The position numbers were made by a program, and so were the translations under genes. From Agrypnia vestita (Eukaryota > Arthropoda > Insecta > Trichoptera > Phryganeidae): DNA of 64,000 bases. Every line of letters begins with the position of its first letter. Position 1 is the first letter of the stretch. Of this stretch, positions 10,650-22,593 are shown piece after piece. Under the pieces are notes generated by a model. The model had not been told where the DNA came from and made no database searches. It saw only the letters and a program-made list of their open reading frames with translations. The stretch is from positions 1 to 64,000 of the forward strand of contig JADDOH010010144.1 of NCBI GenBank assembly GCA_016648135.1. Direction: 5' to 3'.

Positions 10650-11508
10650 GGGGGTAAAAGCCGGATAGTTGGTGTGGTGTTAGCGCTTTACTTTAATTAG
10701 AAGTGCACCTCCCGCAGGCCTCAATGCCATGTAAGTTGTCGGAGTACGCGCACGCGTTTTGACTATGTGAACAAAAATGTTCCGCTGCAAAACTTTGGTG
10801 TCGAAATTATATTGGTAAGTAATAAGGCTCCAAAATAAGGATTCAGAATATGCCAATCATAATATAGAAAATAACCCACATTCAGCAATACAAAAATACA
10901 CATCCTACATAAACAGACATACGGCCTAAAACAAAATAATTTAGAAACACTTAAAATTCTTAAAAACCTAAGCACAACAAATAACATAATAAATAATCAA
11001 GTACAACCCTTCACATCAACATCTTCATTCTTACAATGTTCCCGATCTCCCACCACCTAGATATCCCCTCCACTTTTACCGAATCCACAACCCACACACC
11101 AGACAACCACTCCTACATTCCTCAGTCTTAATTCACCCGATGAAGGAAACGGACGTTTCTGAAACATGTAGTGAAACAAGTACTCAAATATTACTTAAAT
11201 TGATACAAATTTGTTTCCTTCTAAAAGAATCGTAGTGAGGCGTGTATCCCCGTACGAGGCAAGTATCCCCCGAAGCATTTTTAACGTTAGGCAACTATCC
11301 GCTATTATAGGCAACTATCCCCCTTTTGAGAGGTCAAATAAACCAGGAATTACTCAAAACCAATATTAATTATGTGTACAAAAATAGAATACTGTAAAAG
11401 ATAAAAGACCAATGTTTTGATATACATGTTGCATTATTCTTAGGAAGTACATATTTTTTAATAATAGAACTTTTTTAAAAGTGGGGCAACTATCCGGCTT
11501 TAACCCTA
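10650..11508. mobile_element. Inverted-repeat element with repeated CAACTATCC sites
   Basis: The left end (10651-10672, GGGGTAAAAGCCGGATAGTT) is the inverse of the right end (11483-11506, GGGGCAACTATCCGGCTTTA). Near the right end the word GGCAACTATCC, exact or with one or two changes, recurs at about 11240, 11259, 11290 and 11310, then again in the right end at 11485. Subterminal repeats like this are known as transposase binding sites in several DNA transposon groups. No transposase is present. A Penelope-like relic lies inside. Confidence 0.55.
10800..11170 (+). pseudogene. Penelope-like element C-terminal end with hammerhead-like motif
   Basis: Fragments such as LKQNNLETLKILKN (about 10925-10970) resemble the LE..EI end of the GIY-YIG nuclease domain, but match is weak. 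It is followed by CCGATGA (11137-11143), a fold-back stem (AGGAAAC with GTTTCT) and GAAAC (11161-11165). This order, nuclease end then hammerhead core, matches the loci at 43.6 and 49.05 kb. The core has one change from CTGATGA. Confidence 0.4.
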
Positions 11509-11509
11509 C

Positions 11510-12680
11510 ACCGATGTGATTTTTGTAGGTATTATGTAGCTAACGCGGAAAAGGTAAGTCTGATAGTGATATATATTTAGAATCAGAATAGTAGGTACAT
11601 TTACCTCACTATAGCTAGACCGCATATAAAAGAATGTGCGCAAAAAATATGTGTGTTATTACGATGCGATGCAAAAAATGAACACAAAAGAAATTTTTGT
11701 AGTAAGTAACCTTTTTTATATATTTATTTGGAATATCATATTAAGGCTTGTAGTACGGGCTTGCCAGACAACTTTCTCCCGCTTTCTTCTTACCGGACAA
11801 AGCTAGGTTTTTAATTTTTTATATTTATTAATGGTACCGCGTACCAACGGAGATACAATGTGTCAAAACTATTTTGCAATTTTATGAAAACTATTTATAG
11901 ACACGTCCAACGATGTTTGTGTTTGATAAATTTACGACTGGCGACCGGTCGATGCTCATATAACCGTCGTTTACAACTTCATGTTCCGCTATGAAAGAGT
12001 ATTGTCCCTTGTGGATTTGATGGACTTGATTACCTAACTCAAGATATAAAATAAAAATATTGATGGAAATATTGTAGGAATATTTCGTATAAAGAAATTC
12101 AGCGTTGTACGTAAAAAACATTTATTAAAGGTTAAATTTTATTACGCCTGTCTCGACAGAAAACTCTGTGTCGAGACAGGCAAAGTTTACAAAGAGAAGT
12201 TAATAAGATTGAAGTACAAGTACACAAAATACAAAGTGATAATTCGCCGAGAGATTATAAATATAACATGTTGTACACTTCGAGCCCAGAACTCCCACCG
12301 CGGGGATTAGAACTCTGCTTGACCTCTCTCTCTCTCTCTAATCTCGATAAGCTTCATTAACGCGTTCACCGCTTTCCATTGCATTTAAAATAAATTCTCT
12401 TATTCCTGTAAAATTGTAAGAGATTACATCCGACAAATTTATTACTTTTGTAACCATACAAAAATTAAATAAAACATTTTAAGAACCTTCTCTGTTAAGT
12501 AACAGAGAATAGAGTGTGCTTAATTTGGTCTATATTTTGTCGCACCTTTGTTCCCGGGTATCTGAATTAGTGCAATAAAAATAATTGATTACCAACACTG
12601 ATATCGCGGGGGATTATTTCAAACAGAAATAATAATAAAAAAACGATTTTATTATTTCTTTGTATCTATTTATATTTATT
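11510..12680. other. AT-rich, no gene; contains a hairpin
   Basis: Nothing except the hairpin at 12146-12181 and a CT microsatellite near 12327-12340. Confidence 0.4.
12146..12181. repeat. Perfect 13 bp hairpin
   Basis: GCCTGTCTCGACA (12146-12158) and its exact reverse complement (12169-12181) are separated by 10 bases. Confidence 0.7.
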
Positions 12681-13135
12681 AATTACACCTACTGTACGAT
12701 GACGGATGGATCGCCACCATCGCACGTGGGTCGTGTATTAGAAGGAAATAGTTTCCTTCCCAATCTCCGCCGATAATGATTGAATACCCTGACACCCGAG
12801 ATACACTGGGCCAAAGCTAACTATAACACAGTGGACAAATTGTACTTGCAGCTTTCCTGGTACGTCGAGTGCCGATTCAATCCGCAATTCTCCTGGCTTC
12901 GTTGAATCCGGAACAGTTGGTCTGATTCTTCGTCGTATTTGTATGCTACACGAAGAAGAATGTCAGTTCTCACAGAAAAGTACACCGACACGCTTTCCAA
13001 CTGTAACTGGGCGGATTTTTAAAAATTTGAATCCTGGTTAGCGGTTGGCGCAGAACACATCGGGTGCCAGACCCGACCAATCAAAATCATTGCGCGGCCC
13101 GCGCGCGGCGGTCACGAAACACCTACCTTAAATAT
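12680..13135. other. GC-richer, low-repeat segment
   Basis: Mixed-composition DNA with GCACGTGG (12722-12729), a CCAAT motif at 13077-13081 and a CGCGCGGCC cluster at 13093-13110. No exon with convincing splice sites was found. It could be a conserved regulatory element; not shown. Confidence 0.25.
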
Positions 13136-13880
13136 AAGTAGATGTAAACGAATAACAAAATCTTTTTTTTAATGTCAATCTACAAAGTTGCTCAACCAAT
13201 TAAAAAAAATCAAAATGCGATCGTCGTGTTTTTTTAAAAATCTATTTCATTAATTTATTCACAGCAACTATGACGTGAAATGGTTTTGATTGCTTTTTAT
13301 TAGAAAATCATTAGATTACCTAATTTGAATTTATGTGGTTATTTAATATTAATAACACGTTAGTGGCAGGTACTATGAATATTCAAAACATAAAATGTTG
13401 ATTAAACCTTGATGTTGCACGATTATATAATTGTTGAATATTAAACGATGTGAAAACTCCACAAATTTTGATGCAAGGGATGAAGCGATTAACGAATATT
13501 GAACCCTCTTAAATTCTTGTTAATAATATTGTTAATAATTAAACAAAAAATATTTTTTCTCGACCTAAGGTGTCAATTTTGCTTCAAACGAATCTCATCA
13601 TCTATATTTCGTGAAATGGATTTATTATTTTTAAGACAGTTATATCATAAGACACACAGCATGTGTGGGCGAATAGCGTCATAGATAATCAGAAAGTCAG
13701 CCTCACAGGTGAAAGCTTTCCTAAGGGAATTATTAATGAGCACAGCGCAGTTCAAAACATTATTGCGTCATTTCAATTGCGAAAGTTCTTTAATCGATAT
13801 TTTTATGTCTTCTCTTAGATGTTTATCTTTATCGCCTCACTTTTAAACTAAAAGTCTGTAAATGAAAATTAAAAATATAT
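13135..13880. other. Nothing recognised
   Basis: AT-rich, with a chance 61-codon frame at 13499-13684. Confidence 0.4.
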
Positions 13881-13883
13881 GTA

Positions 13884-14400
13884 CAGGATGTAACAAGCTA
13901 GTCCACAAAACTTTACAGGTAGATTCTTGCTTTGACTGTAGTATTGATGAGTAGAAAATGTTCAAGAAACTATGACCTATAATATAAAGTAGATATGCGA
14001 CATTAAAGTTTGCATTTTTTTCTGACTTATTTTTTGCAAATCGTTGGATTATCATTACAGTAACTTATATCTAACTCAAAAAAACTCATTCTCTTTAATA
14101 CAGGTCAAATTAAACGATAAAAACTTTCCAATTCTAAATGGAATGCTTTCGGGGTTTTTATTATTTTATTTAACTTTTATTGAAAAAAATGAATTTTTCG
14201 CACTCGATATAAGTAACTGTAATAATACTTCAACGTTTTGTAAAAAATAACCCCGAAATATTGAAAAACGAATGCAAACTTTGATATTGCATAACTTCAT
14301 AACTATTGATATAGGTTCATGGTTGCTTCAACATTTTTGACACATAACCAAGACAGGAATCCATCTGTAAAGTATTATGGACTAGCTCTGTTACACCCTG
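13884..14400. mobile_element. TA-flanked CAGG-ended foldback MITE, subfamily A
   Basis: Ends are CAGGATGTAACAAGCTAGTC and, inverted, CAGGGTGTAACAGAGCTAGT, flanked by TA (13882-13883, 14401-14402). The arms stay complementary for about 200 bp each with a short centre near 14140. The arm words (GATATGCGACAT, CATTACAGTAACTTAT, CAACGTTTT) are shared with 21158-21697 and 29509-30043. There is no coding sequence; the T-rich short frames inside are chance. Confidence 0.85.
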
Positions 14401-14990
14401 TATATACCGTTGGAGAATTTTCAGGAAACTCGTTAAACCTACATTTATCTATAAATGGGAAATAACGTTCCGAGAGAATAAAATGTAATAGAAAAGAGAA
14501 TAAAAGAAATTGGGTATTTTTTTAAAGGTATTTATCTTTTTTTATATGCATCTATCAAGGTTACTATTAAACGATTATTTTATTGTAATATTTTTGCAAA
14601 ACAACATATAATAAAATGGCCGCGTTAATTCTATTTCCGTAGAACTCCTCGTCCGTGACTGACATGCAACTTTCCCCAGTACATGTTTGTTCGAGGCAGA
14701 AAAGAATATGATGTTGTTATTTATAAATGAAATATCTACAGTGAATCGTACAGATTTTTAAATACCACTTGTTAAAAATAATCGTTTAAGTTTTTTTCCA
14801 TCAAATTGTGCTCAATTTTACAAAAAACGATTTTTCCAAATCGGACTAGCTGTAAACCCGTGAAAAATCACGGAAAAAAATCAAATTCCAGGAAGCTACT
14901 GACGGATGACAGAGAGACCCTACAATTGAAATCAGGAGAATTGATAAGCTAAAATGTAGATATTTCTTTCGTGTCTCGAGTAAATTTCGA
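14400..14990. other. Nothing recognised
   Basis: AT-rich single-copy-looking sequence. Confidence 0.4.
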
Positions 14991-14994
14991 TAAT

Positions 14995-15235
14995 ACCTTC
15001 TTCTTCTTCTACCCCTTATCCTATTGGGTCGGGGTTCCTGCATCGCATTCCAATCTTGGGCTTTACTCTCCACGTCAGCACAATTTAGTTGCAAACTCGC
15101 TTCGCAGCAACTGTTTCCGCCAGTTCCTCCCAAGACGGCCCCTTAGTCTTCTGCCTTCTGGTCTTGCCTTGAATATTCGCTTTGGCACTCTATCTTTATC
15201 TACTTAGCAGCATCCGCAAGATATATTCCAGTCAC
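14995..15235 (-). pseudogene. LINE C-terminal end with GAA tail, minus strand
   Basis: On the minus strand the frames give ARPEGRRLRGRLGRNWRK and then a decayed C-terminus ending before a GAAGAAG tail (TTCTTCTTCT on the plus strand at 15000-15010). The GRRxRGRPxxxW block marks a non-LTR RT protein end. One frameshift separates the blocks. Confidence 0.7.
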
Positions 15236-15310
15236 CTTAACTGTAATTTCTCGGTAAACGTCAATAAGGATTCTACTTCGAGATGTTCTCTTATTTGAAT
15301 AATTCTGTTA

Positions 15311-15755
15311 ATGTATATTATAGATGTCTCACAGAGACGAAACTGTATTTTTTCTAGGGAGAGTAGGTATAGAAGTCTTTTTGGGGGGTCAAAGGACTTA
15401 CGACGTATCGTACGGTTGGCTTAAGTGATCACTTTACACATATGTAACGTTTGCCATTTCCACCCGTGATAGAATACCATGTCTATTAATTTTTTTGGAA
15501 GTTGTATATATATTTCAATTAATATATATACAACTTCCAAAAAAATTAATAGACATGGTATTCTATCATGGGTGGAAATGGCGAACGTTACATATGTATA
15601 AAGTGATCACTTAAGCCAACCGTACGATACGTCGTAAGTCCTATGGCCCCCCAAAAATACAGTTTCGTCTCTGTGAGACATCTTTAATATACATTAATTG
15701 ATTATTGATGTCCCTGTGACAAACAATCCAGTACTGTTCTGAAAAATTTGGACAT
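15311..15755. mobile_element. Foldback MITE, copy 2 with extended centre
   Basis: Same ends as the copy at 4585-4905 (ATGTATATTATAGATGTCTC). Here each arm carries about 60 extra bases next to the centre (GATAGAATACCATGTCTATT and its complement), giving arms of about 190 bp around an AATTAATATA-type loop near 15515. Right flank bases 15700-15755 match the left flank of copy 1. Confidence 0.85.
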
Positions 15756-15807
15756 ACTCAAAAATATTCTGAATGAATATTTCTGATTCTGCCCTTTCTG
15801 GTAACTC

Positions 15808-16080
15808 CTACTTTTCCTCGTAGAAATCCCATCTCGGTAGCCTGGTGAGGGTTCTTTCGGTCAAGATCCAGTGCTCGTGGCCGTGCACTAGGGTCGGCCT
15901 GAAAACTGATTTGTATACAGCCAACTTTGCTCGCTGGCTGAGCTCCGCTTTTTTGAGTACGGGATAATACAGGGATCGTGCTACCTGGCTTGCTTTTCCT
16001 ATCCTCCTATCCAATTCACTTTCTTGTTTTCCATCCTGAGATGTTATTAGAGCGAGGTATTCGAAACTGTTCATATGTTT
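15808..16080 (-). pseudogene. Non-LTR retrotransposon RT fragment, minus strand
   Basis: An 88-codon frame reads FEYLALITSQDGKQESELDR, RIGKASQVAR and KLAVYKSVFRPTLVHGHE, then LTER. This is the standard YLG..I..DG....EI..RI.KA / KL.VYKSV..PTL.YG.E.W.LTER region of LINE RT proteins (RTE/jockey-like). GHEHW replaces the usual GSEsW. It lacks the catalytic domain and is a relic. Similar to the element remnant at 808-1560 but a different copy. Confidence 0.85.
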
Positions 16081-17820
16081 AAGACGTCTATTCTACGCCA
16101 GTAATAATATATAAAATAATAACATCTTAGTAAAAAAAAAGATTGATGTTCCATCTAAATTTTACTCTCTCGCGGTGATGTCGCCCCTCAAAGTAGAACA
16201 AATATAAAACCAAAGTAAATAAATACTCCCACATCATTGGAAATGCGAAGGATAGATATTAAATTTTAAAAAATAGATTTGCTACAGGGATTTCTGTAAA
16301 ACGTGAAATAATAATTTAATTTTAAAACAAATATGCATACGAATAAATTAAAACATCTTTCCTCTTAAGCCTATTTTCATTTCCTAGTGCTTTTTACATT
16401 TTAAGGTAATCCTGAGATTTAATTATTCGTTTAAATTAGAAGATGTACACCAGTTATTATTTTACAATTACTCGGATAAAACCTGTATATTATAAAAAGG
16501 TCTAGGTAGGGCATTGCGACAGTTGTGACAGATTTTTCGGGCCGTGGGCGTGAGCCATCAATCCGCCAAGTACGGCCCGTGTTTTAGTTAAGACTTACCA
16601 ACAATCTAAATAAGAAATACAAAAAAAAGATTTTACCCCTCACTTTTTTGTTATTGTTCTTGTTTTATTTTATAACTCTTCCAATTTATTATGAATGTAT
16701 CTTCGTGCAGATGTTCGAATTTCCTGAGGCAACTTGGAAACACAATACCTTGTTTATGCATAAATAACGAGAAAGTATTTCTGCGCAAAAAAATATGAAA
16801 CCAAATACTAGGAAACGAGAGGCACATTGCCTGCTCATTTTACAATTATATCGTTTGTGATGTTTCGTTCGATTTCGCGATGTGATGTAAATGCTCCGTC
16901 TTTTGTCTCACTAAAATTTCCGTAAAATGTCGTAAATATTGAAATAGATCTTGCTAATGGGATCTGAATCCGGGACGTATCTTTTGTCGATTATTATTTT
17001 CCTAGCCTTAATAATTATCCTTACATTTGTCTAATGCATCACATGATGAGTGTGAGATGTTTGCATTTCGTTTAAGCGTTTTGGGAAAGCCCAAAGTAAT
17101 TTGGTTAAATTTTTGTAGTAAATTGCAAGAATGTATATTAATGGAGTACATACATCCTCTTGATATTTAAAAAGAAATCGATTTTTCAAATTTTTGTTCT
17201 AGCTTGAAGTTCTAAAAATAATTTGAGTTAAAGCTATTTTTAAAATTCCATTATTGTCTTGCGAGACTCTTTTTTTTCAAGCCTTTGGAGATGATATCTC
17301 AAAAAATACTAAACTAATTTTATTCAAATTATTCAAACATCTTTTTTAACAGCCTTATTGACAAAGCGCACGATTTTGTCGATAGGATGTTTGTTTATTA
17401 TAAATTTTAGGAAAAAATGAAAATTATTTTTAATTTTTTCATTGATCTCATTTGCACACAATTTATTGTTCGATACGCTACTTGTTTAATTTAAAAATAA
17501 AATAAATAACTTTATGATTTCACTTAAACCCTAGCATATGATTATCTCCAAAATGGGAGCTCGCTACGGATAGTGATCTGACAGCACATGCTGTTTTAAA
17601 AATTATTTGTTAATAAAGAATATTAACCAATGCACCTGTGCCGTAAACGATGATTTAAAAAAAATTATATGAGCAATAGTTACATTTAATTTTTTTTTCG
17701 AATTTTATGTATTTTTAGATGCCTGAGGTGGGAAATCCTTTAAGTGAACGAACGATTAAAATCAAAATATTATTAGTACTTGATGAAATTGTGGTTTGAC
17801 GGCTACAAGTAGCTGAGGTT
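16080..17820. other. AT-rich, nothing recognised
   Basis: No open frame of note. A short GC patch at 16500-16585. 17200-17460 is T-rich and resembles MITE interior sequence, but no ends were found. Confidence 0.4.
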
Positions 17821-17824
17821 CTGT

Positions 17825-18175
17825 GTCAAAGAAGCCCGCGGCACAGTGGGTGTATCGCCCACTGTTGTGCTCTGATCTGCCGAGCCGAGCGGCGGCGGGC
17901 GCGCCCGAGCGGCGCTCGGCCCGCTGGGGGGCGGCCGCGCGGCCCGACGCAGTTCTGCGCCGCCATCCCCCGCGACTCCTCGCCGATCCGAGTCAAGTTC
18001 CCCGCACTTTTGCGCGCCTCTACGTGCCGTGCTCGTTGCTGGTTAAATAACACTTCGGCAATTTTTTCAAGGTTGTTGAATCCACCGTCAAAACATTCGG
18101 TTAGTTTTTTTTACTGTGGTAAAGTGACTTCCTTGCAGTTCAGTGATTTTGGTTCCGACGGTCCTGACAAAAAGT
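17825..18175 (+). promoter_or_regulatory. GC-rich island, candidate promoter/5' exon with splice donor
   Basis: About 200 bp (17,830-18,040) are far richer in G+C and CpG than anything else in the window (GGCGGCGGGCGCGCCCGAGC, GGGGCGGCCGCGCGGCCC). Downstream, CTTCCTTGCAG (ending 18138) and TTCAGTGA (initiator-like, 18139) precede ACAAAAAGTAAGTTTTT, a consensus splice donor with GT at 18174. It may be a transcription start region with a first exon ending at 18173, or a 35-base internal exon 18139-18173. Both strands are open for 75 codons across the island, which GC-rich DNA does by chance; no protein is claimed. Confidence 0.4.
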
Positions 18176-18179
18176 AAGT

Positions 18180-19975
18180 TTTTTTAAGTAAACTTGCGAC
18201 TGGTTTTGTTTTCGTTTTATTTTATTAATTATTTGTGAGTTGGGATTAAATCTTCGTTTGCTATCGCGTGATACTCTTTTAAAAAAAATTGTTAACGCAA
18301 AACGAAGATGCGTATCTTTGTATGAAATGTACACGTTAATCTAGCTGAAGAATATCAATGAAATGATTAAATATTACTTCTTTAATAACTGCAAAATGAC
18401 TTTATGGCAACATTATTTATATAATAAATAAGAAATAAATTTGTATAAATCATTATTTTATCGAATTAATTGGTGGTTTAAACAATGTGTTTTCTTGTTA
18501 ATTATATTAAATATTAGATCCTTTATTATATACCGAACTCTAGTGCAGATGTCTTTTATTATCAGATTATTTTTTATTATTTGGGTATTGTCACAAATTT
18601 ATTTCTTCTCTTAATTGAACGAATTCTGCAATCGTTACTAAAACTGTTATTAATTCCACTGAAATTGGGTTATTTTCATTGTTGTACGTTTTTTTTTCTT
18701 CTGAGATATTTTATACACACCTACGTGTAGATACTTCAAAGAATGTATATTTCGGTATGTATGAACCAGCATACCTCCGTGTTTTTCTTTTCATTTGTCG
18801 CTTCAAACGAAAACCTGTGAAATTTTACCTATTAAAATGAACACAGAATAATTATTTTAATTATATAAGTAGAAGAATAGGCCTTCGTTCCTTTAAACTA
18901 TGCCTTCCAATAAATATCCTAAGAATAAAAAAATATTGAGAATTTAAATTACATGGACGTAGTAATTCCATATGCGCGTTAATTTTGATCTCTCTCGTAG
19001 AAAAACTATGGGCTTTGATTGAAATCAGTAGCAATCATTCTCACACTGTACGGGGCGGAGTCTCAAGCGACTAGTCCAAAACAGTTGAACATACATGATA
19101 TGGTAATGCAAAATTTAGTTCTGATAGGTGGTCCAACATTTCAATGAGTAAATGTTAAATAAATATATTTAAAAAAAAATCAAAAAACTTTTCCTATTCT
19201 GTACAAAACCGTGGATTGGTAGGGATGGCTCTCTCTTCCGACGGACTAGTACAGACATCTTCATATTCCGTCGGCGTCGGGTTTTAAAATTTTCAGTCAT
19301 TGCAGGATTCTCAATCAAGCTCCGAATACGAATACTAGCGTAGCTAGTACCTACCGAAATACATATTTTTAATTATTTGGGTATACAAAAATGTGTAAAT
19401 TTCAAATAGTAGTTTAAACTATCAAAGATAACTTTTACTCTACCAAAACTCTTTTACGATCCGACGTTATATTTTTCTCTTAGTGCACCGAAGGTTAATT
19501 AATACAAGATGGATTTAATTATTTTTACTAAGTTATTTAATAGGCTACCTGCTATAAAGAACATACGATTCTTGAGCTAAAGACTAATTAGAGCTTTTTT
19601 TACATTGCTCCATTTTTTGTATCGTATAATTGTTTTTCAAAAAAAAATTTTGGCACTTTTATTGAATACGTTCAGTGTCGGCAGTTATGCTGAACGGCTG
19701 CACTTTAATAGTACTGATAGATCTTTCCAGCCAACATATTTAGGCTGTAACTTCGTCAGTCTACCTGCAAGAAGGTACTACTCATTCCTGTAGATTTATG
19801 TAGGATTCGAGACACTGGCATACTGGTGGCCGTCAGATTTCCGATTCAGGTTTGTAGCTGTGATCCATTCAACTAACGGCTGGCTCTACTTCTGGCTTGT
19901 CTTGGCTCTGCTTGAAGGTCTATTTTGTCGTAACTTCATTTCATACCGACAATTTGACTTTTATTGTAAGGTGTG
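18180..19975. other. AT-rich, nothing recognised (possible intron)
   Basis: It follows the candidate donor at 18174. No exon with clear coding bias was seen. Confidence 0.4.
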
Positions 19976-19977
19976 AC

Positions 19978-20470
19978 GACATCTGGGCTGGGCAGCATTT
20001 GGTAAATAGAAATACTTATTTGAAAGTAAAGAAATCCCAGTACGACTGAAAAGAAAAATGTTTGTTACATGTATATTATCGATGTTGACATATGGCCTAG
20101 AAACAGTAACACTAACAGAAAAAAGAATACACAAGTTAAAGTGTGCACAACGGGCCATGGAAAGGCAGATGCTCGGCATGAGTCTTCGAGATAAAATCAG
20201 AAATGAAGAAACAAGACGCGAAACAAAAGTTGCCGATATTATGGACCGTATTGCGAAATTAAAATGGCAGTGGGCTCGAAAGGAGGATATTAAATGGGCA
20301 CCCAGAATCTTACAGTGGAGGCCCTGGACGAAAAATAGAAGCGTCGAAAGACCTCCCAAAAGGTGTCTGATGACACAGTCCAGGAAGCAGGAAACAGAGA
20401 TGAGTGGAGGAAAATGGAAGAAGCCTACATCCAGCAGTGGAGGGAAGAAGAAGAAGGCATGACTTATTAT
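19978..20470 (+). pseudogene. LINE (RTE-like) RT C-terminal fragment
   Basis: Reads GWAAFGK, a stop, then IPVRLKRKMFVTCILSMLTY, LKCAQRAMERQMLGMSLRDK and AKLKWQWARKEDIKW, a pattern typical of the C-terminal third of RTE-like LINE proteins. The frame stays open for 134 codons from 20058, so it is one of the younger fragments here. It ends in GAAGAAGAAGG near 20450. 5'-truncated, no catalytic box. Confidence 0.85.
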
Positions 20471-21155
20471 TTAAGGACCCCTGAGTTTATCGTCCTTAGG
20501 GAAGTAGAAGCCGGCAGATGGTCTTAGGCATATCGAAATGAGACGAGTTGTCTCGGCGTATTAATAATAATCCAACCGAACTCCATCAGTGGCTCTCTTT
20601 TGAACGTGACAAATTGAAATTTGAATAACAATTTACGATTTTCATTAGGACGATGTCTATGTTCTTTGTGAAACATTTCGCGTTCGAAATAAACCAGATG
20701 TTTTAATTTAAATCACAGTAGGTACCAGAGTTGCGAGAAATTTGAACCAGAAAGTTATTTAAATAAGTACCGAGTAATTTGTTTGATCTTATTCAAAAAA
20801 GCGGGGAGGTATGCTCTCAGCATCGGAAATTCGAAGGAAGAAAAACATTCAATAATTTCCATTATTATTACCATATTACTTGGGATGCCTGTAACTCGGG
20901 AATGTGCTTTTTAGGTCTGGCTGTATTATTAACTACGCCTAAAACTCAGAATTATTATAACTACGAGTATTTCCATAAATATTCAACGGATAATTAAATT
21001 ATAATGTTGAAAGTTCTATCGTCTGTTACCGTGCGTGTTACACGGAATATAATTGCTCATATAATATTAGATCGCTGTATTTTTGAACTCCGTCGTGTTT
21101 TCTAAAACATTTTTTGCGGTGGTAACAGTTCTCTACACAGCCGGTCGTGTCATTA
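20470..21155. other. Nothing recognised
   Basis: AT-rich sequence with a chance 72-codon frame. Confidence 0.4.
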
Positions 21156-21157
21156 TA

Positions 21158-21697
21158 CAGGGTTATTTGTAAAACATTAATAATCTCGCAGGACTATACT
21201 CCTGCCTTGATTATGAGTCGAAAATGTTCAAGCTATTATGACCTAATATCAATTGTTAAGGAGATATGCGACATCAAAGTTTGCTTTTTTTTTTTCAATA
21301 TTTCCGACTTACTTTTTGTAAAACGTTGGGTTATCATTACAGTAACTTATATCGAGTATGAAAAATTCATTCCCTTTAATACAAGTCAAATAAAAAAATA
21401 AAAACCTTCGAATTCCAATTGGAAAACATTCCAATTGGAATTTTTTCAGGGTTTGAACCATTTTATTTAACTTGTATTGAAACAAATTAATTTTTCGTAA
21501 TTGATATTAGTTACTGTAATGGTAGTCCAACGTTTTACAAAAAATAAGTCAGAAATATTGAGAAAAAAATGCAAACTTTGATGTCACATATCTCCATAAC
21601 TATTGATATTAGGTCATGATAGCTTGAACATTTTCGACTCATAATCAAGGCAGGAGTATAGTCCTGCAAGGTTATTAATGTTTTTCAAATAACCCTG
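21158..21697. mobile_element. TA-flanked CAGG-ended foldback MITE, subfamily B
   Basis: Starts CAGGGTTATTTGTAAAACAT and ends with the inverse, flanked by TA on both sides (21156-21157, 21698-21699). The arms are about 250 bp and close to complementary, so the entire 540 bp folds into one hairpin. The centre is AATTCCAATTGGAAAACATTCCAATT. Closest relative in the window: 29509-30043. Confidence 0.9.
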
Positions 21698-21699
21698 TA

Positions 21700-22445
21700 T
21701 ATAGTGCTATAGAGCACATCGGATAGTTTACTTAATTCACAAAGCTTCATCATGTCTGGATTTAGTCAAATCCTCAGAGAAGTTATCTAATATTTGCGGT
21801 ATCTTTTGAAGTGTTGATAGTCACATAGACATAATCTTGACTGGGGACGTAAACCTACGTTATCGGGGGTTACTTATTCATAACTCTATAATATATTAAG
21901 CTACGCTGGTGGCTGCTTTCATGACGACGGTGTTAAGTTATAACTCAATGCTTTAAATGTTTTACGCTTGGACTGCAGTTACCTTCATAATAATAAACGC
22001 ATTTTGCTTTTATTTTGAACAGAACGGAGACTTGAATGCCATAAAGAATCAAAATTGACTATTTCACATCAAAATCCAGATTCAATTTTATTCGCCATCA
22101 AAAGATTTTGTTTGCACGCTCCTGGCGATGCTTATCATGGCCGTCTAGTTTTCAGCACAAAAACGTTAATAGAGATTCACTATTGATCGAGTCGAGAGAC
22201 TAGATATTGCGAATCAAAGGATTCTTTGACGAACATTTTATGGACAAGAAAAATATTTAACGGACCGCAACGCCCTCCTTAAATGACTAATGATTTGAAA
22301 TGCCGTTTCACTTATGAATTTGATTGAATTATTTCTTAGGCAACACCAAATATTTCATACGCACGATGATTTTAATCGAATCCAAAAGATTTTGGTACTT
22401 GTCACAAGTTATTACAGAGCGATACATTAGACAGTTGCAAAAGCA
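21700..22445. other. Nothing recognised
   Basis: No repeat or exon signal. Confidence 0.4.
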
Positions 22446-22447
22446 AT

Positions 22448-22566
22448 GCCGTCATATCTCGGAGAGCATGTTTAGATCTGCACAGACTCTTCGCAGATTC
22501 TGTGTAGTGCCGTCATGTCTCGGAGAACATGTTTCATCTACGCAGACTCTACGAAGATTCTACGCC
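22448..22566 (+). repeat. 61-bp tandem repeat, two units
   Basis: GCCGTCATRTCTCGGAGARC starts at 22448 and again at 22509, and the rest of the unit (CATGTTT..CGCAGACTCT..GCAGATTCT) follows. The units are about 80 percent identical by eye. Confidence 0.75.
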
Positions 22567-22593
22567 AGAGAGCCAAATGGTCGATTCAAAAGT

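Noticed and set aside
17823..18053. 75-codon proteins on both strands of the GC-rich island
   Set aside because: Stops are rare in GC-rich DNA in every frame. Simultaneous open frames on both strands argue against coding.
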